DNA of 64,000 nt, taken from the NCBI GenBank assembly GCA_965153355.1, contig OZ231127.1, positions 22,692,001 through 22,756,000 of the forward strand, given 5' to 3'. Of this stretch, positions 10,356-18,576 are shown one piece after another (position 1 is the stretch's first letter; each line of letters starts with the position of its first letter). Source of the stretch: Flaccisagitta enflata (lineage: Eukaryota; Chaetognatha; Sagittoidea; Aphragmophora). The notes under the pieces were generated by a model that saw nothing but the letters and a program-made list of their open reading frames with translations, searched no databases and was not told the DNA's origin. The position numbers and the translations under genes were made by a program.

Positions 10356-11031
10356 ACTCCATGAATATCGGTTCTTCCCATGTTGGCAACTTGGTCTTGC
10401 CAAGAGTCCCGAATATAACTCTTATCACATGACCCTTTTTGCGTCACATGATCAATGACACAATGGATGGATGCGGATTCATAGTGCATGCGACTTCGTG
10501 GTGCGACTGCGAGCGACTTGTTGTGCATGCAACTTCATGCGTGGTGCATGCGCCTTCTTGGTGCAAATTGGAACCCCATCGTCATCGAGCGTAAAATCGT
10601 GTGTGCGTTTGAATCGGATTTTTAAATCCTTGCTTGGGAAGGTAAAATTGATACACCCTTCTGTCCAATAAAGATAAGGGAAATCTAAAACATTGGAGCA
10701 AAATAAAAAGCGTCATCAAAGTAGGATCTAGAAATGAAATTAAAAAAAACCTCGACGGACCGCCACACAGTAAAAGATGAAAAGTTGACTCGCGAGCACG
10801 GCCAGGTCGAGAACAGCCACATAAGTGAGAGAAAAAAGACAAAGATTGTCTTCAAGTGACGTAGATTTCCTCCTCGGTCGGTGACTTATTGGTCGCGAGC
10901 GAGTTCTGTGATTAAGGTCAGTCTTGATCCTTCCTTCAGTGCTCGCGACCCGTGCGCGTGCGTGTGCGAGCGTCTTTCGCTGGTCAAGAAGGATGCAATC
11001 TAGCTCTTTGTTATGCCTTTTTACTCTCGTA

Positions 11032-11786
11032 CACCGCTTTCAGATCGAAATGTCGCGAAAAGAAGATACATTACTCCAAAACTATTCATAGTTATTAGTT
11101 TTTTTTCTTTTTTCCCCTAGTAGATAATTTGATTAAGTTTTGCTACAAGCAAAGAATATCCCACCAACTAAAAAATTCAAGCCTCCTACTCACAATAAAT
11201 GAATATTGCATGTTTCACATTGAAGGATTTTTTTCCCAACAACTTTTTCTTTACTTTATTTCATAGTTGTCATTTCTATACAAATTGAGCTGAATTGCTG
11301 GGATTGGTCTAGAATTCAAGATAATTTAATGTAGATTATGTTGTAAGGAAAAAATTTTCTCATTGATATCAATTTTGAACAATTTGCAGACAATTTTTCA
11401 AAATTTTCCTAAATCTTGAGGTTTTTGCGGTGTTTTGTGGTCAAAATCAATCATTACTGCATCACATAAGTCAAATCTTTTAGAATTTCAAACAAAACTT
11501 CATTTATTCCTCATAACCAACACTGTAGGACCACTCTTGTTGAAAAAAAGAAGCACTGCTGCTATCTAACCTCATTTTTTCCATGAAAAAGACCATTTTT
11601 GGCTGAAATTGATCAATTCTTGTCATGAAATTTAGAGCAAATATATCAACACTGGGGCTTTAATCCTTATTTTGTAACAAAACTTAATCAAATTATCTAC
11701 CACAGGAAAAAAGAATCAAGTAGTTGTCTTAAGTATCATAGGAGTAATATATCTTCTTTTTGCGACATTTCGATCTGAAAGCGGTG
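11032..11786. mobile_element. TA-flanked MITE inserted in block A
   Basis: The left terminus CACCGCTTTCAGATCGAAAT and right terminus ATTTCGATCTGAAAGCGGTG are exact inverted repeats. They continue imperfectly through GTCGC, GATACATTACTCC and GATAATTTGATTAAGTTTTG, about 130 bp per arm. Both outer flanks are TA inside GTAC (11029-11032 and 11786-11789). Block B has the uninterrupted site CTCTGGTACGTTTG at about 61225-61236. TA duplication points to Tc1/mariner-type mobilisation; a 4-bp GTAC duplication cannot be excluded because the site is palindromic. No transposase is encoded. Confidence 0.8.
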
Positions 11787-11950
11787 TACGTTTGCGTACG
11801 CGTGCATTCCAGTCTTACGGACACGCGTTCCAGTTACGGAAACGCCGTTGAATCACGTGCAAAATCACGAGCACGAAAAGTTATTAGTTTGACCTGCTTA
11901 CGATGGTAATTGAGGAAAATGGAGACGAACCGATGGTTTGTGTGTGGGTT

Positions 11951-11990
<40 letters not shown>

Positions 11991-11999
11991 TGTTAGAAA

Positions 12000-12958
12000 T
12001 GTATGTCCGTCCGTTTCTTAGGTATGTGTGCTTTTGTTTCTTTTGCGTGCTTTTGACTTTTTCTCTTTCTCTACTATTCAATGCCCGCGTCTTTTGTTTC
12101 TTGCCATTTTTTATATTGAACGCTAGATGGGTAACCATATGGTTGCGCCTTGATTTTGTGCCAGTTGTTTTTACTACGTAAGCAAATATACGTAACTCGT
12201 CCTTCGTATCATCCAATTTTTGGATTGATTGATTTTATTTATTTACGGCATTGCTTTCTAAAGTGATCGATTGATTTTTCGTATTCATTGAACGCGCTCT
12301 AACCTGCTACTCACTACCAATCTCTCATCTTTACTGCGCATAAACCGAACCGACAATTAACGCGCTTGACTGACAGACTGTGGCCGAAACCAACGAAAGT
12401 GGGGCCTAAAAGTAAGTTTTATAGACGTGCCGCTTGCTTTTTATTAACGTTGTTTTTTATCTTGTTTCCGCCTGATTATTTTTGTCTTTTGCCTTTGCAT
12501 TTTATTATCGTGATTTTGAAGATTGTTTTTAATGTCATTCCGATCAGCTTAAGTTATAGGGATGATATGGACGAATTTAATGGGATGGGCCGTGGAAGTG
12601 CATGCATTATCAGGTGGCATGGGCTCTGAAGAAGATGAACATGTTGTCATGTGCTGTTTCTGCCCTTTTATTGTGTCCTATCTCGATTTCATGTTATCTT
12701 TTATGTCATTTGATCACAATTAACGCCCACTTTCCCTTTCATTTTTCCCCTCTCTTCAGTTGTTGAAATTTTTATGGAATAAACGAGACGATCGCCTTCC
12801 TATTTTCCAATCGGCCAACTTTCTTTCACCACAAGTCGTCAGTCAGATAGACGCTCATAGACAGTGCCAGTTGAAACTCGTGGGCGTATTTATATTTCAA
12901 CAATTTAAAAAACGACTCGATTCTTTCCGTCTTCGACCTCCGAAAACGAAATTGGACA
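12000..12958. other. Unassigned region upstream of the Gln-rich gene
   Basis: No gene identified. It presumably holds the promoter or 5' exons of the ORF that starts at 12959, but no convincing TATA element or splice donor stands out. Confidence 0.3.
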
Positions 12959-13318
12959 ATGGCAGCCGCGCGCAACGACGACACCGTCTCGACCGCTTCA
13001 ACGTCATCTCGTGTATCTCACTTCGGTTTGAATCAGTGTCCGAGGTCGAACCGTTTGCGCGCAATGAGGAACGACATTACGGCGGAATGGAAGGATGCCG
13101 GCGCCCGACGCCGTTTTACTTGCATCGAAGGAACGAATGACTTTACGACGCCGCCTGTGAATCAGATGGCGCTCGACACGGACTTCGGGATATGGTTTAC
13201 GACTTCATATCGTATGCAAGGCAAATGGCGCTCGACTCGATGTCCGGCGACCTCTTCGATTCGCGGCGTCTACTTTGCGTCGAATCCGGCGCGAATGGGA
13301 CTCCATGCGTTTCTTTGA
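12959..13318 (+). CDS. N-terminal segment of the Gln-rich gene
   Basis: The ATG at 12959 lies in a good eukaryotic context (GACAATGG). The 119-residue frame starts MAAARNDD, is basic and Ser/Thr-rich, and contains RNDITAEWKDAGARRRF. The overlapping +1 frame from 13275 looks equally protein-like, so the true frame change probably lies before 13318. Not recognised as any family. Confidence 0.35.
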   Translation: MAAARNDDTVSTASTSSRVSHFGLNQCPRSNRLRAMRNDITAEWKDAGARRRFTCIEGTNDFTTPPVNQMALDTDFGIWFTTSYRMQGKWRSTRCPATSSIRGVYFASNPARMGLHAFL

Positions 13319-13751
13319 TCGTGAAAACTATCCAGAGGGTTTTCCTTCCAACGCTGACATCGTGAACGCAGTGCACAATGACATTGGGAATCGCAAAAGA
13401 CCCGTCAATGAATTCTCATGGAACAGTCTCCCAACTGACACCCACGCCGCCCGTGACAATGTTACCGGCGCTCCGACTCCAAGGATGCGAACGTCTTCGC
13501 CAAACCCCGACGGATCCGAGTATCTACCACTTCCGGTCCCGCGACATGGTGCGCAATCTCCAACTGGCGGCCAATTTTTAAATCTGCCGCCGATCCAAAG
13601 AGGAGATGCCGTCAATCAATGGGTATCAGATTTGGTCTCGGAAATTGAACCTGCGCGTGCGGCGTCTCCGATGGAGCAAGCTGACGACATGCTTGCGGAT
13701 CTCGACGACTCGACGCTCTTGCAAGAGGCCGCGGGATCATCAACGGATTGA
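13275..13751 (+). CDS. Second segment of the Gln-rich gene
   Basis: An open frame of about 158 codons with acidic and Pro-rich composition (NYPEGFPSNADIVNAVHNDI; EQADDMLADLDDSTLLQEAA) ending TGA at 13749-13751. The next frame opens across this stop with a 1-4-nt overlap. A programmed shift is conceivable, but the further shifts downstream make decay or unseen introns more likely. The 13275 boundary is not an ATG and is only where the frame opens. Confidence 0.35.
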   Translation: MRRIRREWDSMRFFDRENYPEGFPSNADIVNAVHNDIGNRKRPVNEFSWNSLPTDTHAARDNVTGAPTPRMRTSSPNPDGSEYLPLPVPRHGAQSPTGGQFLNLPPIQRGDAVNQWVSDLVSEIEPARAASPMEQADDMLADLDDSTLLQEAAGSSTD

Positions 13752-14998
13752 CGCCGCAGGAGAGGGCGAGGCGACGCTTCGTCAACAGGAGTGCTGAGAG
13801 AGACAGATGGGGCAGACAGTTGGAGGAGGAAATGCGACAAGGCCGTCGGCTGATTGATGATATGCAGCAGCAACAACGGGAGGAGGAGCAGCGACAGCAA
13901 CAGGAGCAACAGCAGCAGCATCAATTGCAGATGCAGCAGCAGCAACTCCAACAGCAACGTCAACTCCACCGACCACAGGAGCAGCAGCAAACGACGGCTC
14001 AACGGCAGCAGCAAGAGCTGTTGCAGCAGCAGCAGTTGCAGCAACTCCAACAATTTTGTCAACAAGATCCTGCAGCCGGCGCTCAACAACAGCAACAATA
14101 CGATCAACAGCAGCAACAACAGCAACAGCAACAACAACAAGAGCTGCGACAACACCAAACGGCAATGCAGCCGCACGAACAACAACAACAGCGGCAAAAC
14201 GATGCAGGAGAAAATACGCAACAGCAACAGCAGCAGCAACAGCAACCTTCCGCCGCGATCCCAGCGGTGGTAGTGGATCCTCCAGCTTCAAATAACCATC
14301 CTGTCGAAAGCATGAACGTCAGTGAGGAGACAGAAGAAGAGAGACAGCAACGCCTTGCAGATCAACGTCTGCGCATGATGGCTGAAGGTGAAGGTGGTGG
14401 TGCAGCAACAGCTCCAAAGGCGCCGATCGCGGTGCCATTGGGATTCCAACAGCGAAGCTCATCACAAGAAGACAAAGAGTTATACGACAGAATGTGTAAC
14501 TTTCGCCAGCAGCAGCAACGAGATGAAGATAGAAGAGCAGGAGTATTCAACAATGCGGCAGAAATGCAACGAAAGCACTGGAATAGCCTGAACGACGGCG
14601 GCATTGGTGGAGCTTTAGAGCAGCGGGATGTGAAGCTTAGACAACTGTCTGAGCTGGACCAGCAGCAGCCGCAGCATCCGCCAAAGACCGTCGATCTATC
14701 TTCAGAAATTTCAATCCGGGATTGTTCAATTCGAACATACAGCAACGTCATGTGCAGTCAGTGGAAACGTCCGTCAAGCAGCCGATGCAGCAGCAGCAAC
14801 AGTTGGAGCAGCAGCAGCAGCAAGGACAGCGCCAGCGTCAACTGCAGCAGCAGAATGAACAGCAACAGCATCCTGACCAGCAACAGCAGCTCCAACATCA
14901 ACAGTGGCAGCAGCAACGGCTTCAACAACAGCAACAGCATCAGGATCAGCATCATCAAACCCCAGCAGCAACGATTCTCCCTACCGCACCGGAAGTGA
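13748..14998 (+). CDS. Poly-Gln segment of the Gln-rich gene
   Basis: An Arg/Glu-rich helix (ERARRRFVNRSAERDRWGR) leads into about 190 residues dominated by Gln in runs of up to 12, encoded by mixed CAG and CAA. Then comes a charged region (SEETEEERQQRLADQRLRMM) and a second short Gln patch. Beyond about 14720 the frame turns Ser/Asn-rich because the Gln repeat continues in the +2 frame (14722-15084), which marks a frameshift near 14720-14780. Mixed CAG/CAA codons argue for selection on protein rather than a pure triplet expansion. Leu-, Ala- or Cys-rich minus-strand ORFs opposite are artefacts. Confidence 0.45.
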   Translation: MTPQERARRRFVNRSAERDRWGRQLEEEMRQGRRLIDDMQQQQREEEQRQQQEQQQQHQLQMQQQQLQQQRQLHRPQEQQQTTAQRQQQELLQQQQLQQLQQFCQQDPAAGAQQQQQYDQQQQQQQQQQQQELRQHQTAMQPHEQQQQRQNDAGENTQQQQQQQQQPSAAIPAVVVDPPASNNHPVESMNVSEETEEERQQRLADQRLRMMAEGEGGGAATAPKAPIAVPLGFQQRSSSQEDKELYDRMCNFRQQQQRDEDRRAGVFNNAAEMQRKHWNSLNDGGIGGALEQRDVKLRQLSELDQQQPQHPPKTVDLSSEISIRDCSIRTYSNVMCSQWKRPSSSRCSSSNSWSSSSSKDSASVNCSSRMNSNSILTSNSSSNINSGSSNGFNNSNSIRISIIKPQQQRFSLPHRK

Positions 14999-15084
14999 TC
15001 TTCGAGAAGCAGATTGGTTCTGCTAGAAGGGAGACTGGTCTTCCCCATCAAGAGGAAAAGGTCTCCAACATGCCGAAGCGGTGA
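14722..15084 (+). CDS. Second poly-Gln segment, shifted frame
   Basis: About 120 codons: QQRHVQSVETSVKQPMQQQQ, a Gln/His-rich stretch to about residue 80, then PAATILPTAPEVIFEKQIGS and KVSNMPKR before the stop. The Gln repeat carries on from the preceding frame, so this is the same protein after an indel. The continuation lies in frame 15014-15409 (EAMRRRQKQEAAGALLAQQL). Confidence 0.4.
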   Translation: MFNSNIQQRHVQSVETSVKQPMQQQQQLEQQQQQGQRQRQLQQQNEQQQHPDQQQQLQHQQWQQQRLQQQQQHQDQHHQTPAATILPTAPEVIFEKQIGSARRETGLPHQEEKVSNMPKR

Positions 15085-15541
15085 TGCGACGGAGGCTATG
15101 CGCAGGAGGCAGAAGCAAGAGGCCGCTGGCGCGTTGCTGGCACAGCAGCTGCAAGATAAAGAAAGAAGAAAATGCTCCCAAGAAGACAATGAGTGGATTG
15201 CAGCCAAAGGCGTCGAGAGCAGTAGCGCAAGCGCCTCTAGCAACGGCTCAAGCGGAAGTCATCCAGCAGAATCAACGCTTGGCAAGGTGAAGGACAGTTT
15301 GAAGATGCAGATTCAGCAGAGAGACTTCGACTCTGCCGCAGCAAGAGCAGAAGGAGAAACAACGAAAAGAGGAACAACAACAGCGACAGTACGCCCGCCA
15401 AGATTTTGATGCTCCCCGATTCCATCAAGATGATCGTCAACAACAAGTGAATCAGCAAGAGGAAGTTAAGTGAGTGTAAAAACCACCAAAAAGAGATCTC
15501 CAAAAGTCGGGGGTCAATACGCCTTTATCCAACAACCCCAG

Positions 15542-15999
15542 CGTATCATCAAGTGGAGCATCATCAAGGAGCTCGCAACCGGAAGTCCACGCTCAGATGC
15601 CCAACAATCCGGCTCTGGACAGGTTTTTGGAAAGAGCGACGTACAATGATCTCATGCGAGCAAGTGGAGGCCGGCCTCAAAGCATTGGAGAGAGCAAGAC
15701 CTGAGAAGCCTCTGCAGGAGCTTTCATCCACCGACTAAGGGATGTGGAAGAGGAAGTTCAAAGATGCTGAGAAGCATGAAGGGTTGACGCAAATGGACAT
15801 CTTATTGGAATTGCCTAAGTGGTTTTCTGGTCCGGCAAAAGAGATCATGGAAACCGCGACGATTGATGCAACTGAAGCGACAGCAAGAGAGAGATTGACG
15901 ACGCCTTCGCAAAAATGGACGTCTCCTTCATGGCAAGGCGCTGCAACATTGCGGCGCTGTTCAACGAAATCGTCGCGGAGGCGAAGAGTCTGGCCATAG
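15542..15999 (+). pseudogene. Gag-like 3' segment
   Basis: A possible donor AAGTGAGTG at 15469-15474 and a possible acceptor CAACCCCAG at about 15541 would remove about 72 bp and keep an open frame (NNPALDRFLERATYNDLMRA). Downstream, frame changes near 15690 and 15890 and a TAA at 15736-15738 break it. The 15742 frame has KHEGLTQMDILLELPKWFSG. It then runs into the TCTGGTTT minisatellite. It is most simply a decayed retroelement capsid region. No intact gene is claimed. Confidence 0.35.
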
Positions 16000-16262
16000 T
16001 CTGGTTTAAGTCTGGCTCATGTCTGATTTATGTCTGGTTTAGGTCTGGTTTAGGTCTGGTTTATGTCTGGTTTATGTCTGGTTTATGTCTGATTTAGGTC
16101 TGGTTTAGGTCTGGTTTTGGTCTGGTTTTGGTCTGGTTTGAGTCTGGTTTGAGTCTGGTTTGAGTCTGGTTTGAGTCTGGTTTGAGTCTGGTTTTAGTCT
16201 GGTTTGAGTCTGGTTTGGGTCTGGTTTGGTTCTGGTTTGGGTCGGGTTTAAGTCTGATTTTC
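15998..16262 (+). repeat. TCTGGTTTRG minisatellite
   Basis: About 25 copies of a 10-12-bp unit TCTGGTTTAGG/TCTGGTTTGAG. It is immediately followed by a family H left terminus in inverted orientation (16317-16342), so it is probably the variable array of a family H element inserted in the gag-like region. Confidence 0.85.
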
Positions 16263-16309
16263 GAAAAAAAAGATCAATAAGGAGTCAGGTCAGTTCAGTT
16301 ATTTTTGTC

Positions 16310-16342
16310 CTGAACGCGACTTATAGGTGTTGGCCTTGTTAA
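16310..16342 (-). mobile_element. Family H terminus inside a LINE fragment
   Basis: GCGACTTATAGGTGTTGGCC then TTGTT, the reverse complement of AACAAGGCCAACACCTATAA. It abuts the reverse-transcriptase fragment within its T-run, giving a precise insertion or truncation junction. Confidence 0.75.
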
Positions 16343-16691
16343 AAAGAGGAATGACCTTAGCCTCCTTAAAAGCAACAGGGACGGTTTCGGTTGTTATTGA
16401 AATATTTATAATATGCGTGATAGGGTTAATTATACATTCCTCACCATCTCGTAGAAATAAGGAAGCCACGTCATCCGGGCCAACTGCCTTTTTTACATTA
16501 AGGTTATGTAACTGTTTTCGTACAAAATGCCTACTAACAGAAGACAAACAAAAGCCAGGCCGTAATCCTAATTTCCGAGAATAGAAACTCTTGAAAACAT
16601 CAGTAGTCGTATGAAAAAAGCCAAGGGGACTGGGCAATTTAGAGACCAATTCAGCAGCTACCGAGGTGTAAAAAGAATTATTGATTACCAT
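16343..16691 (-). pseudogene. Non-LTR retrotransposon reverse-transcriptase fragment
   Basis: The minus-strand frame contains KKAVGPDDVASLFLRDGEEC, then INPITHIINISI, VPVAFKEAKVIPLF. This matches the N-terminal fingers/palm of LINE reverse transcriptases: the K-x-x-G-P-D motif, the N-x-S block, and the P-x-x-x-K-x-A-x-V-x-P-L-F block before the usual K-x-x-x-x-x-x-N-Y-R-P-I-S. The match stops at PLF, exactly where the family H terminus begins. Upstream it includes RHFVRKQLHNLNV. About 110 codons survive; endonuclease, catalytic YADD and 3' end are absent. CR1/L2/RTE-like clades are all possible. Confidence 0.75.
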
Positions 16692-16870
16692 GCAAAGTAT
16701 GTACTAAAAAAAAAAAGAAAACCATGTTGCTTTGTAAAATTTCAAAGTCTGAGACTGACTTGAATTCTTTTCCCAAAGAAGTGCTGGGAAAAAAATTTGG
16801 TCAGAGTCAATCCAACCTCGTTCTAACAACTGAATATTGCTATTCTTTTTTCACAAAAAAACCTCCTCAG

Positions 16871-16942
16871 ATACCACAGTGGCTGACACGTTGACTGAAC
16901 AATCATCAACAACAGCAACTTCAGGTGCTGCAACTCTTGAAG
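16871..16942 (+). CDS. Thr/Ser-rich linker exon, copy 1
   Basis: A 72-bp exon bounded by CCTCCTCAG acceptor and GAAG|GTAATT donor, phase 1 at both ends. Internal codons read TTVADTLTEQSSTTATSGAA then TLE. The Thr/Ser/Ala composition suggests an O-glycosylated extracellular linker. Because the exon is a multiple of 3 and symmetric in phase, any number of copies can be included without a frame change. The same exon and its intron surroundings recur at 17481, 18269 and 21874. Its splice phase fits the fibrinogen exon at 24452. Confidence 0.65.
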
Positions 16943-17480
16943 GTAATTTGAAATTGACTATGCACGATGAATGGACTGATAAATTTGATAAAGGAATTGG
17001 GTCTTGAGATGATTTATAGCACTGTCTAGCTTCTAGCTTTACTCGAGAGTATCTGCTAACAATGCATCCCTTGCCTTCAGCCTTAGTTTGGAGAATTCCA
17101 TCTTTGCTCCTCTGATTTCTTTGTCGATAAATCCCACATCTTCTTGGAAGGCTTGTTTTTAACAAAAACAATTTGTGTTTTTGAGAAAGAAAGATATATT
17201 ATTAATTGTAGAGCACTCTGCTTGACGCCAAATGAAAGAAAATCATCGAATTTACTCACCAAGTCAATTTTGTGTGAGGTCACATTTGATTAATTAACAT
17301 GCAGAGTATGTACTAAAAAAAAAAGAGAAAACCATGTTGCTTTGTAAAATTTCAGAGTCTGAGACTGACTTGAATTCTTTTCCCAAAGAAGTGCTGGGAA
17401 AAAAATTTTGTCAGAGTCAACCCAACCTCGTTCTAACAACTGAATATTACTATTCTTTTTTCACAAAAAAACCTCCTCAG

Positions 17481-17537
17481 ACACGTTGACTGAACAACAA
17501 TCAACAACAGCTACTTCAGGTGCTGCAACTCTTGAAG
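17481..17537 (+). CDS. Thr/Ser-rich linker exon, copy 2 (57 bp)
   Basis: Same acceptor (CCTCCTCAG) and donor (GAAG|GTAATT) as copy 1, but the first 15 bp of the exon (ATACCACAGTGGCTG) are missing. The 15-bp deletion keeps the frame, giving TLTEQQSTTATSGAATLE. Retention of splice sites and frame suggests function, though recent duplication alone could explain it. Confidence 0.6.
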
Positions 17538-18268
17538 GTAATTTGAAATTGACTATGCACAATAAATGGACTGATGAATTTGAAAAAGGAATTGGGTCTT
17601 GAGATAATTTATAGCACTGTCTAGCTTCTAGCTTTACTCAAGAGCATCTGCTTACCAGGCATCCCTTGCTTGGAGACATGGTTTGGAGAATTCCATCTTT
17701 TCTCCTCTGATTTCTTTGTTGATAAATCCCGCATCTGCTTTGAAGGCAGTCAATTTTGTTTGAGGCCACATTTGATTGATTAACATGCAGAGTATGCACT
17801 CAAAAAAGAAAACCATGTTGCTTTGAAAAATTGCACTCAAAATGCACTCAAAAAAGAAAACCATCTTTTCTCCTCTGATTTCTTAGTTGAAAAATCCCAT
17901 ATCTGCTTGGAAGGCTTGTTTTTAACAGAAACAATATGTGTTTTTCAGAAAAAAAAAGATATATTATTGATTGTAGAGCACTCTGCTTGGCGCCAATTGA
18001 AAGAAAATCATCAAATTTACTCACCAAGTCAATTTTGTCTGAGGCCACATTTGATTAATGAAGAAGTATGCACTCAAGAAAATTGAGAACCACGTTTCTT
18101 TGAAAAATGTCAAAAAGTCTGAGACTGAATTCAAATTTTTTTCCCAAAAGAAGTGCTGGTTTTTCTATCCTCAAACATGGCTGGGAAAAAATTTGGTAAG
18201 AATCAACCCAACCTTGATCTGTTAGCTAAATGATATCATTCTATATTCACAAAAAAAAACCTCCTCAG

Positions 18269-18340
18269 ATACAACAGTGGCTGACACTTTGTCCCAACAA
18301 CCATCAACAATTGCGACTTCAGGCGCTGCAACTCTTGAAG
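18269..18340 (+). CDS. Thr/Ser-rich linker exon, copy 3
   Basis: 72 bp, acceptor CCTCCTCAG, donor GAAG|GTATTC. It codes for TTVADTLSQQPSTIATSGAA then TLE. Several replacement changes relative to copy 1 are present but no stop or frame change. It lies about 790 bp after copy 2. Confidence 0.6.
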
Positions 18341-18576
18341 GTATTCTGAAATTGACCATGCACAATAGCTGGACTGATTAATTTGATAAAGGAATTGGAT
18401 CTCAAGGTGATTTATAGCTCAGTTTAGCTTTACTTGAGTGCCTCTTCTAAAAAGGCATCCCTTGCTTTGAGACATGGTTTGGAGAATTCCATTTTTCCCT
18501 TCTGACTTCTATGTTGATAAATCCCATATCTGCATTGAAGGCATGTTAAACACAAAAACAATTTAGGTTTAAAAAA

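Larger units (their letters stand above)
8258..11993 (+). repeat. Duplicated block, copy A
   Basis: Collinear with copy B at 58851-61505. Matching segments are about 8258-8826 to 58851-59950, 9281-9423 to 59990-60139, 10178-11030 to 60142-61230, and 11787-11993 to 61230-61505. Copy A alone carries 8827-9280, 9424-10177 and the MITE at 11032-11786. It may be a segmental duplication or two copies of a low-copy repeat; I recognise no known element in it. Confidence 0.8.
12959..15999 (+). pseudogene. Gln-rich, gag-like coding region with multiple frame changes
   Basis: An apparently coding stretch read in successive frames: 12959-13318, 13275-13751, 13748-14998, 14722-15084, 15014-15409, a further Gln-rich frame ending 15473, then 15542-15990. 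Gln-rich character continues across each shift, which implies indels in one ancestral ORF, short introns, or assembly errors. The tail (15742-15990) has W-K-R-K-F, a helical stretch with ILLELPKWFSGPAKEIM, then after another shift RRCNIAALFNEIVAEAKSL. This resembles the capsid-like region of retrotransposon gag (a hydrophobic LP..F.GPA core). An in-frame TAA interrupts it at 15736-15738. No zinc knuckle, protease or polymerase follows; instead a minisatellite begins at about 15998. Alternative: a host Gln-rich gene. Gag assignment is inference. Confidence 0.4.
16681..18560 (+). repeat. Tandem exon-plus-intron units
   Basis: Units of about 600-800 bp repeat the order: ATGCARAGTATGTACT, AACCATGTTGCTTTG, GTCTGAGACTGACTTGAATT, AGTGCTGGGAAAAAA, CCTCCTCAG plus linker exon, GGTCTTGAGATGATTTATAG, TGGAGAATTCCATCTTTTCT, TCTGCTTGGCGCCAAATGAA. 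Further partial units lie at about 20160-20340, 21190-22290 and 23110-23220, broken up by family H and family B elements. Minus-strand ORFs in these units are artefacts. Confidence 0.8.

Noticed and set aside
13616-14313. Leu-, Ala- and Cys-rich minus-strand ORFs opposite the Gln-rich region
   Set aside because: They are the antisense of CAG/CAA repeats. The plus strand has the better start context and charged flanking domains.
16343-16584. Plus-strand ORF ICVIGLIIHSSPSRRNKEAT
   Set aside because: It is the antisense of the reverse-transcriptase fragment, which has clear family motifs on the minus strand.
16851-18086. ORFs of 60-110 codons in the linker-exon units
   Set aside because: They recur only because the intron units are duplicated; they cross splice sites and show no domain.
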